A stretch of 64,000 nt of DNA from Cristatella mucedo. Taxonomy: Eukaryota > Bryozoa > Phylactolaemata > Cristatellidae. The position numbers and the translations under genes are program-made. Below are positions 36,626-50,700 of this stretch, one piece after another. How positions within the stretch are numbered: the first letter of the stretch is position 1; every line of letters starts with the position of its first letter. Below the pieces are notes generated by a model. That model saw nothing but the letters and a program-made list of their open reading frames with translations. It did not search any database and was not told the origin of the DNA. The stretch lies in assembly GCA_009760855.2 (NCBI GenBank), contig WPIO01000008.1, forward strand, positions 10,085,001 through 10,149,000, given 5' to 3'.

Positions 36626-37888
36626 ATCTCTGTCACTCCTCTCTCTAAGCATCCATCTATGTGTCTATATATCTATTACAGTGCCGTAAGTATTTACGCA
36701 GGCCAGCATTGTGTTCCTCGGACAGCTGACTCGTAATCCTCCCGATAAAGCTGTCGCCCAACAGCCGTCGAGTGCATCAAATGCAATTGCTTTGCAGCAC
36801 GTTAATACAAACACTCTGGACACTAATGCCAAGAATGCGATGCAGTGCTCCAATACATGCACCAAAAAAAGAGTCCCAAACCACGATCTTGCCATTGCTG
36901 TACTTCCCAGCGTACTGCAGGCAGTCGTCTCTGTATTACTCCCCTTTCACCAGGATACTCGAGACCGACGTTTGCTGCTACAGAACAGCTGAGATTTGGT
37001 TTCGTCTGTTAAATAAACCGAATACCAATCTTTAGGAGACACTTGGCTTGGTGTAGCAGCTTCCACTGACTGGGCTAGCTTGGCCGAGCTGGCCTACCAA
37101 TCTCGTACTGCAGCCATCTTCAGCAGACGATCCTCCGTGCAGCAGACGATCCGTGGCTCCTCGATGTCTTGTACCACAGCTGCCTAGGCAGCAGCTGCTG
37201 ACTATGACGCCCTATCTAGTGCACTTAGCCAAATTATGCCTGACACAACCTTTCCTCATTCTAGGTATGAGAGAGAGCAATCTTCCTATTGCTCCAGCCC
37301 TATACGTGAGGGGCTGCTATGCTAAGTCACCTTGGCCTTCAGCATGCTGCAGCCGAACCGGTTCCCACTAGATTGACCAAAAACGGTAATAGAATAGGCT
37401 ATAAGGTCATAAGCAACGAACACACATTCCCTTGCACTGAACAAAACTCGAATAGTAAACAGCTTCAAGGCTTGATTATGCCAATGCATAGAGATTTAAA
37501 AATGGAAAGTTCATGCCGTGAAATTGGTTGATTTCGACAGCTTCTGTTGGTATAGCTCATCGAAACCATGCCTGTATGTCTCTACAAGGTACGATCCCTA
37601 ATTTCTGTTGCAAGGGATGTCACTAATGAGCCTTTAAGCTGGTTGTCGCTTCGACAGAATAAGAATGGGGTCTCTCTTGGGTACATAAATAAATACTTTT
37701 GGCCCTGAGTGTATCTATCTATCTACCTGCATACGTATCTATGTACATACACATATATCGATAAATCAACCAATGCATTTACACATCTACCCACCTACAC
37801 ACCTACTTTACTACCTATCCATCTACCTATTATCTAGTATATTTTTTTACACATAATCCAGCTCTTCATACTGTCATACTGTCAATCT

Positions 37889-37978
<90 letters not shown>

Positions 37979-40900
37979 GGCTCAAGTACTATCCTCAAAT
38001 CCTTCAGACGGTACAGCATCAGTGCACCCCTGTGACTTAATGCCCGAAACAAGACATTGGCTAGTTGAGCAGAGCAGCTCCAAACAAAGCCTGCCCAAAG
38101 CTACGGGCCGGCATCAAGCAACCTTGCTGAGAATACACTATAAAAAAATCGCTTAACACTGCTCTGTTGCTGCTGTGGACGCACGTACACACTCACACAC
38201 AAACACTGCTCGTCAGAAACCACTTTTGGGGGCATCGAGCTGCAAATGCGGAAGGCCTGAGCACACTCCGCCACCGATTAGACCCGATTCCAGATCCAGA
38301 TCTGGATTCAGATCTGCTCACGCACCGTCCGTCTCGCGCAGCAATGACGAGTCGGTCTCGCGTAGAGCTGACGAGTCCGACTGATGATCTGTCATCGACA
38401 GCAACGAAGGTGACACAGCGTGCAACGTCACTGCCGCCGAATATCCGTCGGATTTCGGTGCGCTATCGCTACCCGTCGGGTACGAGTGGAGCGCGTCTCG
38501 CTCTTGCAGCAGCCGGAACACGAGTGCCTGCAGCTCCGTCACCTTGGCAAGCACGCCGTCTCGCTCGTGCGCGAGCTGAGCGATGCACCTGCATGCAGGC
38601 AGAGCACAGCGGCGCACAGATCACGATCCGACTCCGGAGGCAAGGCGGCCGAACTCGCAAGGCGCCCTCACAAGCAAGGCGGCCGTATGCGTGAGGCGGA
38701 CGAATACAGATCAGCTGCTCCTGTTACCGTTAACGGCCCCCTCCCACCCTTGGAGATGAGAAGGAAGGGCAGGGTGGCCAGCCAGTGCGCATCTCTGCAC
38801 ACCTGCCAAACACATTCACAAGTCGGACCCTGCAGTCGGACCGCTGAGTGACGCAGGTGAAAGGAGGAGAACAGGGACAGGCAGCGGCAGCCGGAAGAAG
38901 GAGCAGCGGTCGGCCGGCCGAGCGAGCTTAGGCACCTGTCCTTGGCCTCGGAGCGCTCCTTCATGACGGCTCGCTGCTGGTGATACATGGAGATATAGTC
39001 GCCGATCGTCTCCGCCTCGCCCTGCAGCTGTGCGTTCTCGTGCTGAAGCCGCTCGCTGGCGTCCAGCAGATCGGCGCGAAGCTGCGCCAGGGCGCTGAAC
39101 TTGTCCTGCATCGACCGGCCACGCAGACGTGACAGCCCGCGACGTGCTCCCCGTCCATTCAAGGTCGCTGACGATTGAGCTCAGGCCCCACCCCAGATTG
39201 CCATTGCGAATGCCGTCGCGATGATGCTGGCATGCACTCGAGATGCGTGCGCATGTGGGCATCTGCGTTCGAGAGCTAGTGCCAGCACTAAGGGGCATGA
39301 ACAAATAGGCACGCTTCTGGATTTCCTTGGGTTCAGCACGTAGGAGTCCTCCTGAGCAATAAGTTATGGACCAAAACTCTGCTTCTTGCTAGGCAATTAA
39401 GTCAAAAAGCCAATAGCCAATGAAAGCATAATTTTTTTTAGTACTTCCCATCAATTTACAGGCTTTAATTAGGTCAAAAAGCCAATAGCCAATGAAAGCA
39501 TAATGTTTTTAGTACTTACCATCAATTTGCAAGATTTCAAACAGTTACGTGTCTTTGTGAGCACACGTGTGCCCTCGAATCCACGGGTGTGTATTTGTGC
39601 ATGTATGGGTCACCAGCAAGTGCTAGCAGGTGCACACGGGCGCAGGTCTATGAGTGTGTGTGTGTGTGTGTGCATGTGCGAAATGTGCGCTTGTAAGCAT
39701 TTAAGTTTGCATGTATGCATTCTGCTCATCCGCACGTGCACGTGGAACAAGCGAAGCTATGCTCGAGTGGGCTTCCCTGGGAAGGAGGCATGGGTCGTGA
39801 TCGTGCATGAGGGCAATCGCTGCTGCCTCATCGCATGCACGATCACGTCAACGTCTAGCATACCAGACAAACGAGGCAGCGTCTGAACATGGCATGGTAT
39901 CAGAAGCTGAAAAGGGACAATCCTATTATTGGCAAGATTCAAACTGGGGGGAGGGGCTAGGAGTCTGGGTGTCAAAACATTTTTAGACCCACTGCACTAA
40001 CCACTCATCAACAGCAGAGGTAAACCTAGGCAGGCAGGAAATGGAGGTTGCTATGGCTACTGTAGAGGCAATTAGCAAATGTAAAGCGCCTAGAAGGAGA
40101 TTGAGTTCTCTGAGGGCGCTTTATCAAGTTTACTATTATTATTATTATTATTATTAATTAAAGTGTGCTGGCGCCGACTCGGATCAACATGTGCCAAACA
40201 CGAAGCACAATGCTGGCTGGTAAGTGACTGGCAATGAGTAGGCACCACCCTCATGCAGCAGTGAAGAAGGAGGAAGGGTAGGAGGAAGAGAAGGAGGAAG
40301 GGAAGGAGGAAGGAATGGAGGAAGAGAAAGAGGAAGGAAAGGAGGAAGGAAAGGAGGAAGAAAAGGAAGAAGAAAAGGAGGAAGAAAAGGAGGAAGGAAA
40401 TGAGGAAGAAAAGGAGGAAGAAAAGGAGGAAGGAAATGAGGAAGGAAATGAGGAAGGAAATGAGGAAGGAAATGAGGAAGGGAAGGAAGAAGGGAAGGAG
40501 GAAGGGAAGGAGGAAGGGAAGGAGGAAGGAAAGGAGGAAGGGAAGGAGGAAGGGAAGGAGGAAGGGAAGGAGGAAGGGAAGGAACAAGGGAAGGAAAAAG
40601 GGAAGGGAAAAGGGAAGGGAAAAGGGAAGGGCCCTGCCGGAGGCAGATGGGCGGCCGAGCACAACAAAGGACGCAGCAGGTTGAATGACAGCTTTCGAGC
40701 ATCCTTCCACCCCGATTCGACACGCGCACTCCTTTGAATGCGATGCCCGCCAGCAATCGAACGCTCAGCACAAACGTGAATTTCAAATGGATTCTTGCGA
40801 TCGCAGCTAGAAGCACGGCGGTAGCACACCTGTAACCACTGGTAAACTGCATGTAAACCACATGGTAAACACATTGTTGTGGGACCGACACTAAACGGCT

Positions 40901-41530
40901 GGCTGAGTCGCAAAGGGCAGCAGGTTGCTTGCCGGCCAGACGGCAAATAGAGCGGTGTCGCCGTCGGCAGCCAGAGCTCCGATTAGAGGCAGAGAAATAA
41001 GTGCCGACGAGCCGGCAGGACGAGGCCGGCAGCACCGGATGAGAGGGTGGCAGCCGAGCGCGGCGGCGCCGAGGCCGCTCGACAGCAGTGTCGGCCAGCA
41101 AAGCCAGCGCAGGTGCCGGCAGAGAGCGTCTCCTTGCACACTTTTGCGAGCGCCCACCTGGAGTAGCAGCATGGAGTTCTCGAGCGTGCGGTACTGCTCG
41201 AGCGGCACAAACTCCGCCGAGCTCAGCGAGTCGTCGTGCGAAAACGGCGCCGCTGCTGCGGCATCTAGCAGTGACGGCCTGCTGTTGGCGACCTGCTGCA
41301 CGAGCAGCTCGTTCTCGTGCTTCATCTCCTCGTACTGAGCAAGGACCTGGTTGCGCTCCATCTCCAGTTGCCTTATGGCAGCCGACAACGACGCGACCTG
41401 TGCACGGGCGACGGCAGCATCAGAGCAGAGAACCGAGCAACGAACAACGAGAGCCCGGCAAGCCTTCGGGAGGGGGAGGTCAAGGGCATTCAGCCGTTAG
41501 CAACGAGGTGGCTTCCTCTCTCTATCCCTC

Positions 41531-41563
<33 letters not shown>

Positions 41564-41713
41564 CTGTCTCTCCCTCTTTCTCCAAAAGTCTCTGCCTGTG
41601 CCTGTCTAGTTCTGTCTCAACATCTTTCTGTCTCTTGCTTATCTGCCTTTGTGTCTCTCTGCTATGTCTCCATGTCCATAATCTCTCTCTGTCTCTGTCT
41701 CTCTGTCTGTCTC

Positions 41714-41765
<52 letters not shown>

Positions 41766-44700
41766 TCTGATTATAAGGCCAACCATTGGCCGACGAAGTG
41801 CTCGGCTACAGGACGGCGAGCCCTACAGTGTCCTACCATCTCCTGGCTCCTAGCCCAGTCGCGATGGTGAACTTGATCGTCACCGTCCGCGCTGTCGGTG
41901 CTCGCCGTTGGAGCGTTGGCAGCCTGAACGACAAGCCTTCGCAGGTCGCCATTCTGCCGAGTCAATGCGGTGACAGCTTCCTGCACAAGCGAACGAACGA
42001 AGAATGAAAAGTGAGCATGCACGACGCCGAAAGAACGAACGGGGAGGGGTCTCCATCATAACGAAAACGACAGAATCGTGCCGTTTTCGAAAGGGTCTCT
42101 AAGCCGGGCCACCTGCACGAGCACAGGCTTTAGAAGCAGACGGCTGGACGACAGCATCGGCCATAACAAGAGCTCGAACAGCAGAGCACGTGAAACAGCG
42201 AGCTCAAATGCAATGGTCAGATCCAGCTCAGAGAGGCAGGCGGGAGGCCGCCGCAAATGCTCGGGCGAGGACACCGGCGGTGGACAGCTTTGTCATGAGC
42301 GTGTCACTCTTTGCGCGCTCATGCGTCACAGACTGGGGTCTAGTGTCCCAATGAGACTACAACGAAGTCTAGTGAGCATGGCTTGACTCGATATATGAAG
42401 TCGCCCAGGCATGAAGTGCCTGCTTTGCACATCATTCACGGTTGCATAAAACAAGCATTTCAAGGGAGAATGTCAAGAAAATATCTATAAAATTTGTCCG
42501 ACAATCGAATGTGTTTGTGGTACCTTTCGAAAGACAAATATGTTAGAACTGGGATCGGAAGTTCTAAGGAATTCCACGTGAAAGAAAAATCACTTATGCC
42601 AACCATGCCTAACCCGGATGTAAACCGGAAGCAACAAATCTACAAATAAAAGATTTACCAATCTCTGCATCATATGCGACTTGTATCCCAACTTGTCGAA
42701 CCTTGGTAGATCGCTATAGATGCTTGAAGCTTGTTGAGGTGCATATTTGTGACTTTTATGCAGCTTCATTTCCAGGGTTGGTTGGTGCCTTGTAAATTAA
42801 ATAACCTAATATTTCGTATCGGAATGAAATTTGAAATGCAAGTTCAGCTCTGCTTCTTTTACCCTAGTTTTAATTATTTTGATTTCGGTTTGATAAATTT
42901 GGCTGTATACGTCATCAAACGTCCTGGAGCTTTATTTTCCGTAATCGTGGACATATAGAACCAATTGCATCAAACCGAAATCAAAGATATTAAAAACTAA
43001 AGCAGAGCTGAACTCACATTTCAAATTACACTACGATACGTGTAATACTAGTGAGATTATTTAATTTACAAGGCACCAACCAACCCTGGAAATGAAGCTG
43101 CATAAAAGTCACAAATATGCACCTCAACAAGCTTCAAGCATCTATAGCGATCTACCAAGGTTCGACAAGTTGGGATACAAGTCGCATATGATGCAGGGAT
43201 CGGTAAATCTTTTATTTGTAGATTTGTTGCTTCCGGTTTACATCCGGGTTAGACGTGGTTTGCATAACGAATTTTTCCTTTCATGCAGAAGTTGTCAGAA
43301 TTTCCGATCCCAGTTCTAACATATTTGTCTTTCGAAAGGTACCATAGACACGTATTCGATTGCCGGAGAAATGTTATTTTCTTGACTTTCCCGCTTTAAG
43401 TAATTCATTTTATCCTCAAGGAAAAAAGTTAACACAATTATAAACAAACTCATTTATATAGCAGCAGAAGAGGCCTTTACGGCTTGCAGTGGGCAATCAA
43501 GAATCGCCCACAGCAGGACCCGAAAGCTCGACCTGGATCGTGAAGAGGGAGCACCTAACCCCTGGGCTAAGACCTTGGGTCCAGGCCTAGATATTAAAAT
43601 CAAACAGTAGCGTTATGGCCCCAAGCCAGGAAGGCCAGCGAGCTGCAGCTATGAAAACAGCCCGTGTAAGTACTTGAAGGAAAATTAACATGGATTAAGA
43701 AAATGCTGCAAAGAACAGGCTAGTTTTAAGTGGCCCTGGTTTGGCCCAGGGGTTCCACTCGCCTTTAACAACTCTGGTCAAGATGAATGCATTTGATGAC
43801 CGAGGTCGTGGGCTCGAGCCCTGCGGCATATGTGAAGCGCCTGGATAGAGACTACGGTCTCTTAGGGGCTATACAAATACAGTACATGTATATATATCTA
43901 AGTTTCCCTGTAAATATCAAGACAGGGAATGTTGTAATGTCAGTCGGTAGCAAGTTGCCAGTGTTGGGAGCATAGGAGCTGATGGCACGTTCTCTAAATA
44001 AGTTGAGATTGTCTATCAGCACAGCTAAACGATCTGAGTCGGAAGAACCTGGTGGTAAGGAGGGAATATCAAGAAAATACTGATAAAGCTGGTCTGCCAA
44101 CTGAGTATTTGTTTAGTGTATTTTTCAAAAGACAAACTTGTTAGAAATGGGATCACGAGATGTCCACGATTCTAAAAAATAAAGCTCCGGACGTTTGAAG
44201 ACATGTGCAGCAAACTGTATCTCACTTAAATCAGAAGTTTTTCTAAAATCTGCCATTCAACCAGAGCTGAACTGCACAGCAAATTTCACCCTGGTACTTG
44301 AAGGCAATCAAGTGATTTTGCAAGGCATCAAGCTACAACAAAAATGAAGCTGTATAAAAGTCACGAGCACGCACCTCAATAAGTGTCACACATTTAGCTC
44401 GATCTACTAAGGTTCAGAAAGTCATGATACAAGCCGAATTACTATGGTGCAGATCTGTAAATTTGTCCTTTGTAGATATGTTGCTTCCGGTTTAATCCGG
44501 GTTATGCATGGCTTGCATAAAAAAATCAGTTTTTCTTTTATGTTGAAGTCGTCAGAACTTCCGATCCCATTTCTAACATGCTTATCTTTTGAAAGGTACC
44601 ATAAATAAATATTTGGTTGCCGGACCAAAATTATAATAATCTTAACATTCCCCTCCCTGTAAGCTAGGAAGCCTAAGCAGTATGTATTTCAGAAATGTAA

Positions 44701-47700
44701 GCCGAAGCATTAGAATGAAGAGACCGAAGAGGTAATGACAGCTCACTGAAGTCGACACACTGCTGGACAGTTGCTACCAGCATAGCGAGCAAGAGCCCAG
44801 AACTCAGAACCCAGTCAACTTCACTGACCAAAGGCTGCTGAAGCAAATCCACAGTATACCCACTATTTCAATGCAGTAATGGCTTCAAAAAAAGAAAAAT
44901 TACACGCATTTCATCAATGGATGGCAAAAAACCCAAGCGCTTATTACAGTGCCACTGATTACATAAGTGCCATCTAATCTTGTTATCGGCTAGGAGAAAG
45001 CTGGCATTGACTATGCAGTCACGCTCTATGCACTATGAAACAGTTGGCCAAACGTTCCTGCTGCTAACTTAATGATTTGAAACTATGACCTCAAGGTCAA
45101 CGATAAGCAAATATGCCATGGGCTCTCACTCTCTCTGCTGTCTGTCTGGCAGTCTCTCTATCTGACTTTACTGATTTTCTAATCTCTCTCTCTCTCTCTC
45201 TCTCTCTCCCCTACCCTTGCGATGAGCACACACCAACCATCACAGCCTGGCTTTAGTTGCTAGGTAAGTAAGGCAATACTCATTGGGTGTGTAAGAATTT
45301 CAGCAACAAAAACCTGAAAACTGGGGTCTTTGAAGTGAGCAAGCATATTTATCTCGGAAAACTGGTTGAGAGCGACCTAAGCCATGTTCTAACAGACTGC
45401 TGACGACTCCCAACGTGAGTCACATCGCTAACGAATAACCACACGAACTTCGGGCGCCTTCTTTACAGAGAAAATGGCACCGTTTGGTAAGCTTTCTCCA
45501 AGTCGGCTAGAACAGGTACATACAAAAGTCAAACCGTCTGCCAGATCCACCCAGCCCTACACGTTAAAGACACGTCGAAGCGATCGACAAAAGGAAAACA
45601 CGTCACGTGCCGACCTTGCGAGCTGAACCAGTGACCTCACGGAAACAAGGTAGGAGTCAGACCATCTTACACATTTCAAGACGATCCAGCACGAGCAAGC
45701 AAGAAAAAATCCACAGCACGAGCAGCGCCATCCTTCAAACGCCGTCTCGGCAACAGGCTGATGTCGTCGCCTAGTGCCCGGTCGGACAGCTGCGCAGCTT
45801 AGCGGACAGTAGTGGGGAAGCGGACAGTAGTGGGGAAGCGTGCTCCACCGGTCCGGGGGAGGGAGGGGCGCCGACACCGGAAGCTGACAAGCTGCGGCGA
45901 CTGCGCCGGAAGCCCTAGGCTGCGGCTGCGCCAGGCAGCAGAGCGCGCGGCTGCGGCGGCGTGCACCTGACTGGCGTGCAGCTCTCGCTGCAGCGTCTCG
46001 ACGAGCTGAGCCTGTGCCTCGTAGTGACGTATGCGGTCGGCGAGCTGGTCTTGCTGGAACACGAGCCGCGCGGCTCGCGCCTCGCCCTCCTCGACGCGCT
46101 CCAGTCGACGGCCGCGCTCCTCCAGCTCGGCCAGCGCAGCCGTGTGCTCAGATTCGAGCTGCTCGAGGCGAGAGGCGAGCTCGCGAGCTGAGTGCTCCTG
46201 AGACTGCAGGCGCGTCGCCGTGTCCATATTGTCGTTGGTGATGGCGACGAACCTGCGGACCCAGACGAGCGAACGAGTGAGCGTCACGAGCGGTCCGAGG
46301 ACGGCCAACAAGAGCAATGCACGAGGTCGAAGGTTGCGGCTGGTGGCAAGCCGAAGCGAACAGCTTCGCTGGAGCCGCCGTGGCGTGCCTCGCCCACCGA
46401 ACCCAGCCGGGAGGACATGGGCCAGCGGCAGTCAAGCGGAGCAAACGCCAGCAATAAGAGAGACGGCCACGAGGATGCGGCGCTGGCAACCGGGCAATGC
46501 TGCCGCAATGCTATACGATCACGGCCGAAAGAGAAAGGGATTGACTGGCAACTTCTGACACTACGGGGAAGGGGGGGGCACAGGCAGCCAGAACACCCCT
46601 GCAGGCAGCCACTACAAACGAAAAGTAAAAGGGTTCGCTAGCGACATCAGCCCGGAGTCTGCCGAGGTGTGCCGACCAAAGCTGTGCTCTGCAAGCTCAT
46701 CCGTCGGTAGATCGGAGAGGATGCGACTGGTTAAATAGGAGATCTCAACGACGCCAGGCGCAACCACACCGAGACAGACAGAGCCAGCAGTACACCATTT
46801 AAACGCTTCGCTTTCCTCTCTGTCTCTCTTTCTCTCTCCCTCTCTCTGTCTCTGTCTGTCTGTCTCACTGTCTCTGTCTCTCTCTGTCTCTCTCGGACGC
46901 AGAGTGGTGGCCATCCATCGGCCTGAGCTGGCCCGGGGCTCACTCACCGATTCTGCAGCTCCTCCAGCTGCGCCTTGAGCTCTCGGTTCTGCGACAGAGC
47001 GCGGCTCAGCGCCGTCTTGTCGCTCTGCGTCGCGTCCAGCAGCCGCTGCCTGCTCTCTTGCTCGTCTTGCAGCCGCTCGGAGAGCGACTCGAGCTCCGAC
47101 AGACGCTCCTCGCGCTCCTCCAGCAGCCTGCGAGCGTGCAAGGACAGCAAGAGTGCGCGCTGCTTCCCGCGGCGAGGCTCAGTGCGCGCCGATCCGCTCC
47201 AGCTGCGCTGGAGGAGGCAGAGATGGGGGAGGTAAAAAAGGAAGTGGCGACGGAGGCTCACTTGGACAGCTGTGCATTATCGGCAGACAGGACGTCGCAG
47301 TTTCGAGCGACCGCCTCCAGCTGCTGCCGAAGCAGCTCGCAGTGAGCCAGCAGCTCCTCGACCTTCACGTCGTGGCGTGCCGCCGTGGTGGCTGCTGAAG
47401 AGGCCGCAGAGGCCTGCTCGCCCTCTCTGTCGGCTGGTGCCTCAGCCGTCGACTCGTCTAGATTTGGAAAGCGGATCTCATCCGCACACCGAGCAAGCCC
47501 AGCTACGAGCTGGCGTGGCAGTCCGCAAGCAAAGTCGGTCAGCAGCGACGGGTGGCGCACGATCGGGAAGGACTTCTACTAGCGGGAGAGGAGAAGGTGG
47601 GGTGCTGTGGGCAGGATGGGAGGAGGCGTGGACCGAGAGGTGGTGACGATCGGCGGCCGATGCGATCTCGCAGATGGACGGGGCGAGGGGCACAGGCCCC

Positions 47701-50700
47701 CCGGGGCACCAGAGTGCTCTTAGTGCTTGCATGCCGTGCCGCCGCGAGCGCTAGCTGGCAAAGCATGACGGGGTGTTGGCACCAAGGCCGGCGTACCTCC
47801 ACTCCTACTGGCGGCAGCTGCTGCTCTCTGCGCTTCCAGTTCGTTCGCTCTGGCCTGTGCAGCATCTCGGTCGGCAAGCGCTTGCTGCAGCTGCAAGAGA
47901 AGAATAAAGGAGTGGCAGCAGCGACACTTCCCCAGCCACTTCTGCTGCTGCCATGCCCCCCCCCCCCGGCAGCAGAAGGACTGGCCACGGAAACTACAGC
48001 AAACACCGACCGGCGGAGGCAGAGAGCCGCACGGGCTGACTCACCTGAGCCGCGTAGTGCTGGTACCGATCTTCCATGGCGCTGATGACCTGGGTGTACT
48101 GTGCGGTGAGCTGCTCCCGCTCCGCCGCCAGCCGCCGGTACGCATCCTCGTACTGTGCGCGGGAGACGTGCGGTGGGTTTGCGAGCGTCAGGCGACGAGG
48201 CCAGCGCCCGGGCAGGCCTGACCGCAGCCAATCGGCTACTAGCAGCGAGCGGCGACAGATCACTATGCTGCCTCGGTTGGCAAAAGTGCTCGCCACCGGC
48301 TGGTGAGTTTTGCATGCACGAATGAAAAAGGAAGAGAGAGACAGAGAGCAGGCGCTGCCGCCCCTCGAGCGTGCGAGGCAGCAGTGCGCAGCAAAAAAAA
48401 CAGGGGCCGGTGAACATGCAAGCAGCCACACGATGGTGGCAGCGGCCTCGCGAAAAGCTGCGGCATCAGCAGGGCCCGGTTCTTTCTCCTCTCGGAGGCG
48501 TGCTGACCTGCATGACTTTCTCATACAGCTCGGCCTTCTCACGCCTGAGCTCTTCCGTCTGCTGCGCATAGAGGCTCATCTCCTCGGCCCCGCCGCTGCT
48601 TCCGCCGGATAGCTGCAGCGGTGGAAGCAGCAAGGCTGCGCTGCGGACCGCACCCAACTGCGGGGGGGGGGGGGGGGGTGAGTGCCGCGGTCCGGGTGCA
48701 GCGGGCCACCTCACAGCTGCCGCTAGGCGAGAGCGGGCTCGTGCCAGCGTGAGACCGGGAGTGCTGCCTCCTGGCGTCCTTTGCACATTCGGCTGCACGT
48801 ACCTGCTGCACGTAGGCAATCGACATGTCCAGCTTGCCGGACAGGTCGGTGACAGAGGCCTCCAGCTCGCCGCACTGCGCCGCCTTGGACTCGAGCTGGA
48901 CAGTCAGCTCCGACTTCTGCTGCAGCAGCTCCTCGAGCTCCTTGCTGCAGAGCGGAGCGAGCGCTGCTGCAGACAGCGAGCGCCCGGCAGCAGCAGGCAT
49001 TCGCAGACGTGGCAGGGGGGCCTGCCGCCACAGCAGCAGCAGCTTGGAGCTCTGTCCCGGCGCTCTGCTGTCCTCCGACTGCCCATATACGCCCTTCCGC
49101 CAACTCCGGAACAGCATTTGGCCGAATTCTTACCACTACTGCCACACCACCACCGGCATCGCCTACAGCTGCCGCAGCATTAGCACCGTGCAGCGTGCTA
49201 ATGCACCGTCCTGATGGCAGCTCCACAAATCCCATGGACATCAGTTGGTCGTGCCTCCCCCAACTCGTGCTAACTGGACAGCTGTCGTGACATATGTGTT
49301 ATGCAGCAGCACATAACATCATGTCCTCCTTGTACTTCGACCACGTTGTAGAAAAAATTGATGCCTCACTGGGCAACTCCAATGCAGCACCAGCACCAGG
49401 AGTAGCAATTGCAGCACAATCCCGATGTGCAAGCAATTCTAGGTAGGATCTCACTAATGTAGGCGCGTGCTAATGAGTGTGACTGTGTGTCTCTGTGTGC
49501 GTGCAGGGAGGAGCTTGCACAGCCACGGAAGGCATTAATTTATGCAAATAAGGTAGAGCTCGGTTGAAGCCTAGTCAAAATGGGCAGGCTCAGCGATATG
49601 TATAATAGTCTTTAAATGTAAGCAGATCTGTAGCCAATCTCAGACACTTGCGGCAGCCTGTTCTATAAGTCAGGCAGGATAATAATACTAACAATAATAA
49701 TACATTTGATATAGCGCTCTCAAAGAACTCAATCTCTTTCTAGGTGCTTTACATTTGCTGCAAAGGAAACAGGATCGAATGGTGAGTGGTAGCATGCTCG
49801 ATAAACAACGTGAATAACGTGATTAGGGGTGACATGCACACTGTCAGCATGCAAGTGTGGTTAGTGGCAGCATGCACAGAGTCAGCATGCATAAGCACAT
49901 ACAGGACCAACCACCGGTACCCACTAAATGCCGTGATAAATAGATGTTTCTAAATTCTTTTTAAATATGTATAAGTCAGGAGATGTCGTGACGGAAGTCA
50001 GGAGTGAGTTCCAGACTTTAGAAGCATACGAACTAAAGGCACGGCCTCCAAAGGGTTTGAGGTTTAAACGAAGTATATGTATACAGTTAGACTCCTAAAA
50101 GCTTGCGGTACGATGCTAAGCCTGGTGGGGGAGTAGATCTTATAGGTAGGCTTGAGTAAAAAAATGAAGGGATCAGAGAGTAAGCGACAAAACCTTGAAG
50201 TCGATGCGTTGCTTGACTTGGGAACCAGTGTAGGTGGGCAAGATGTGGTGAGATGTGGCAACTGCGCCGCTCACGATAGACTAGCCTAGCTGCAGAGTTC
50301 TGCACCAACTGTAAGCGTCTGATTGTACATGCCGGTAGACCAGCAAGCAGTGAGTTACAGAAGTCAAGAATGTCACAAATGCATGGACCAATTCAGGTGT
50401 GGTATCCCTGTCTAATCAAGCCTGAATTGTAGCAATGCTACGTAGCTGAAAGTTGCAGACTTATCTGTGGAGCTGATGCGGTCGTCTAACGAAAGGTCAC
50501 TTTGGAATATGACACCTAGATTTCGTGCACATTCAACAAGAGATAAGCTGGCAGAGCCGATTGTGAGCATGAGCCTTGCCAATTTCTGAATCACACTTGG
50601 TTTGCCCATAACTAGTAATTTGTTTTTATCATCATTCAATTTAAGAAAGTTTGCTGCCATCCATGTGCAAATGTCATCAATACATGCAGAAAGTTGAGGT

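Larger units (their letters stand above)
39106..41157. other. GOLGA2 intron 15 with tandem, TG and homopurine repeats
   Basis: Contains a 72-bp tandem duplication (39395-39538), a (TG)n run at 39653-39671, a LINE family A 3' hairpin with (ATT)n tail on + at 40078-40156, and the homopurine tract listed separately. Confidence 0.8.

Noticed and set aside
36711-37035. 90-residue + strand frames in GOLGA2 intron 17
   Set aside because: Two overlapping frames of similar length without motifs; no conserved features.
40090-41101. 200-300 residue frames rich in Pro/Phe/Leu/Ser or Glu/Lys/Gly
   Set aside because: Artefacts of the homopurine tract; no family similarity, and they overlap GOLGA2 intron 15.
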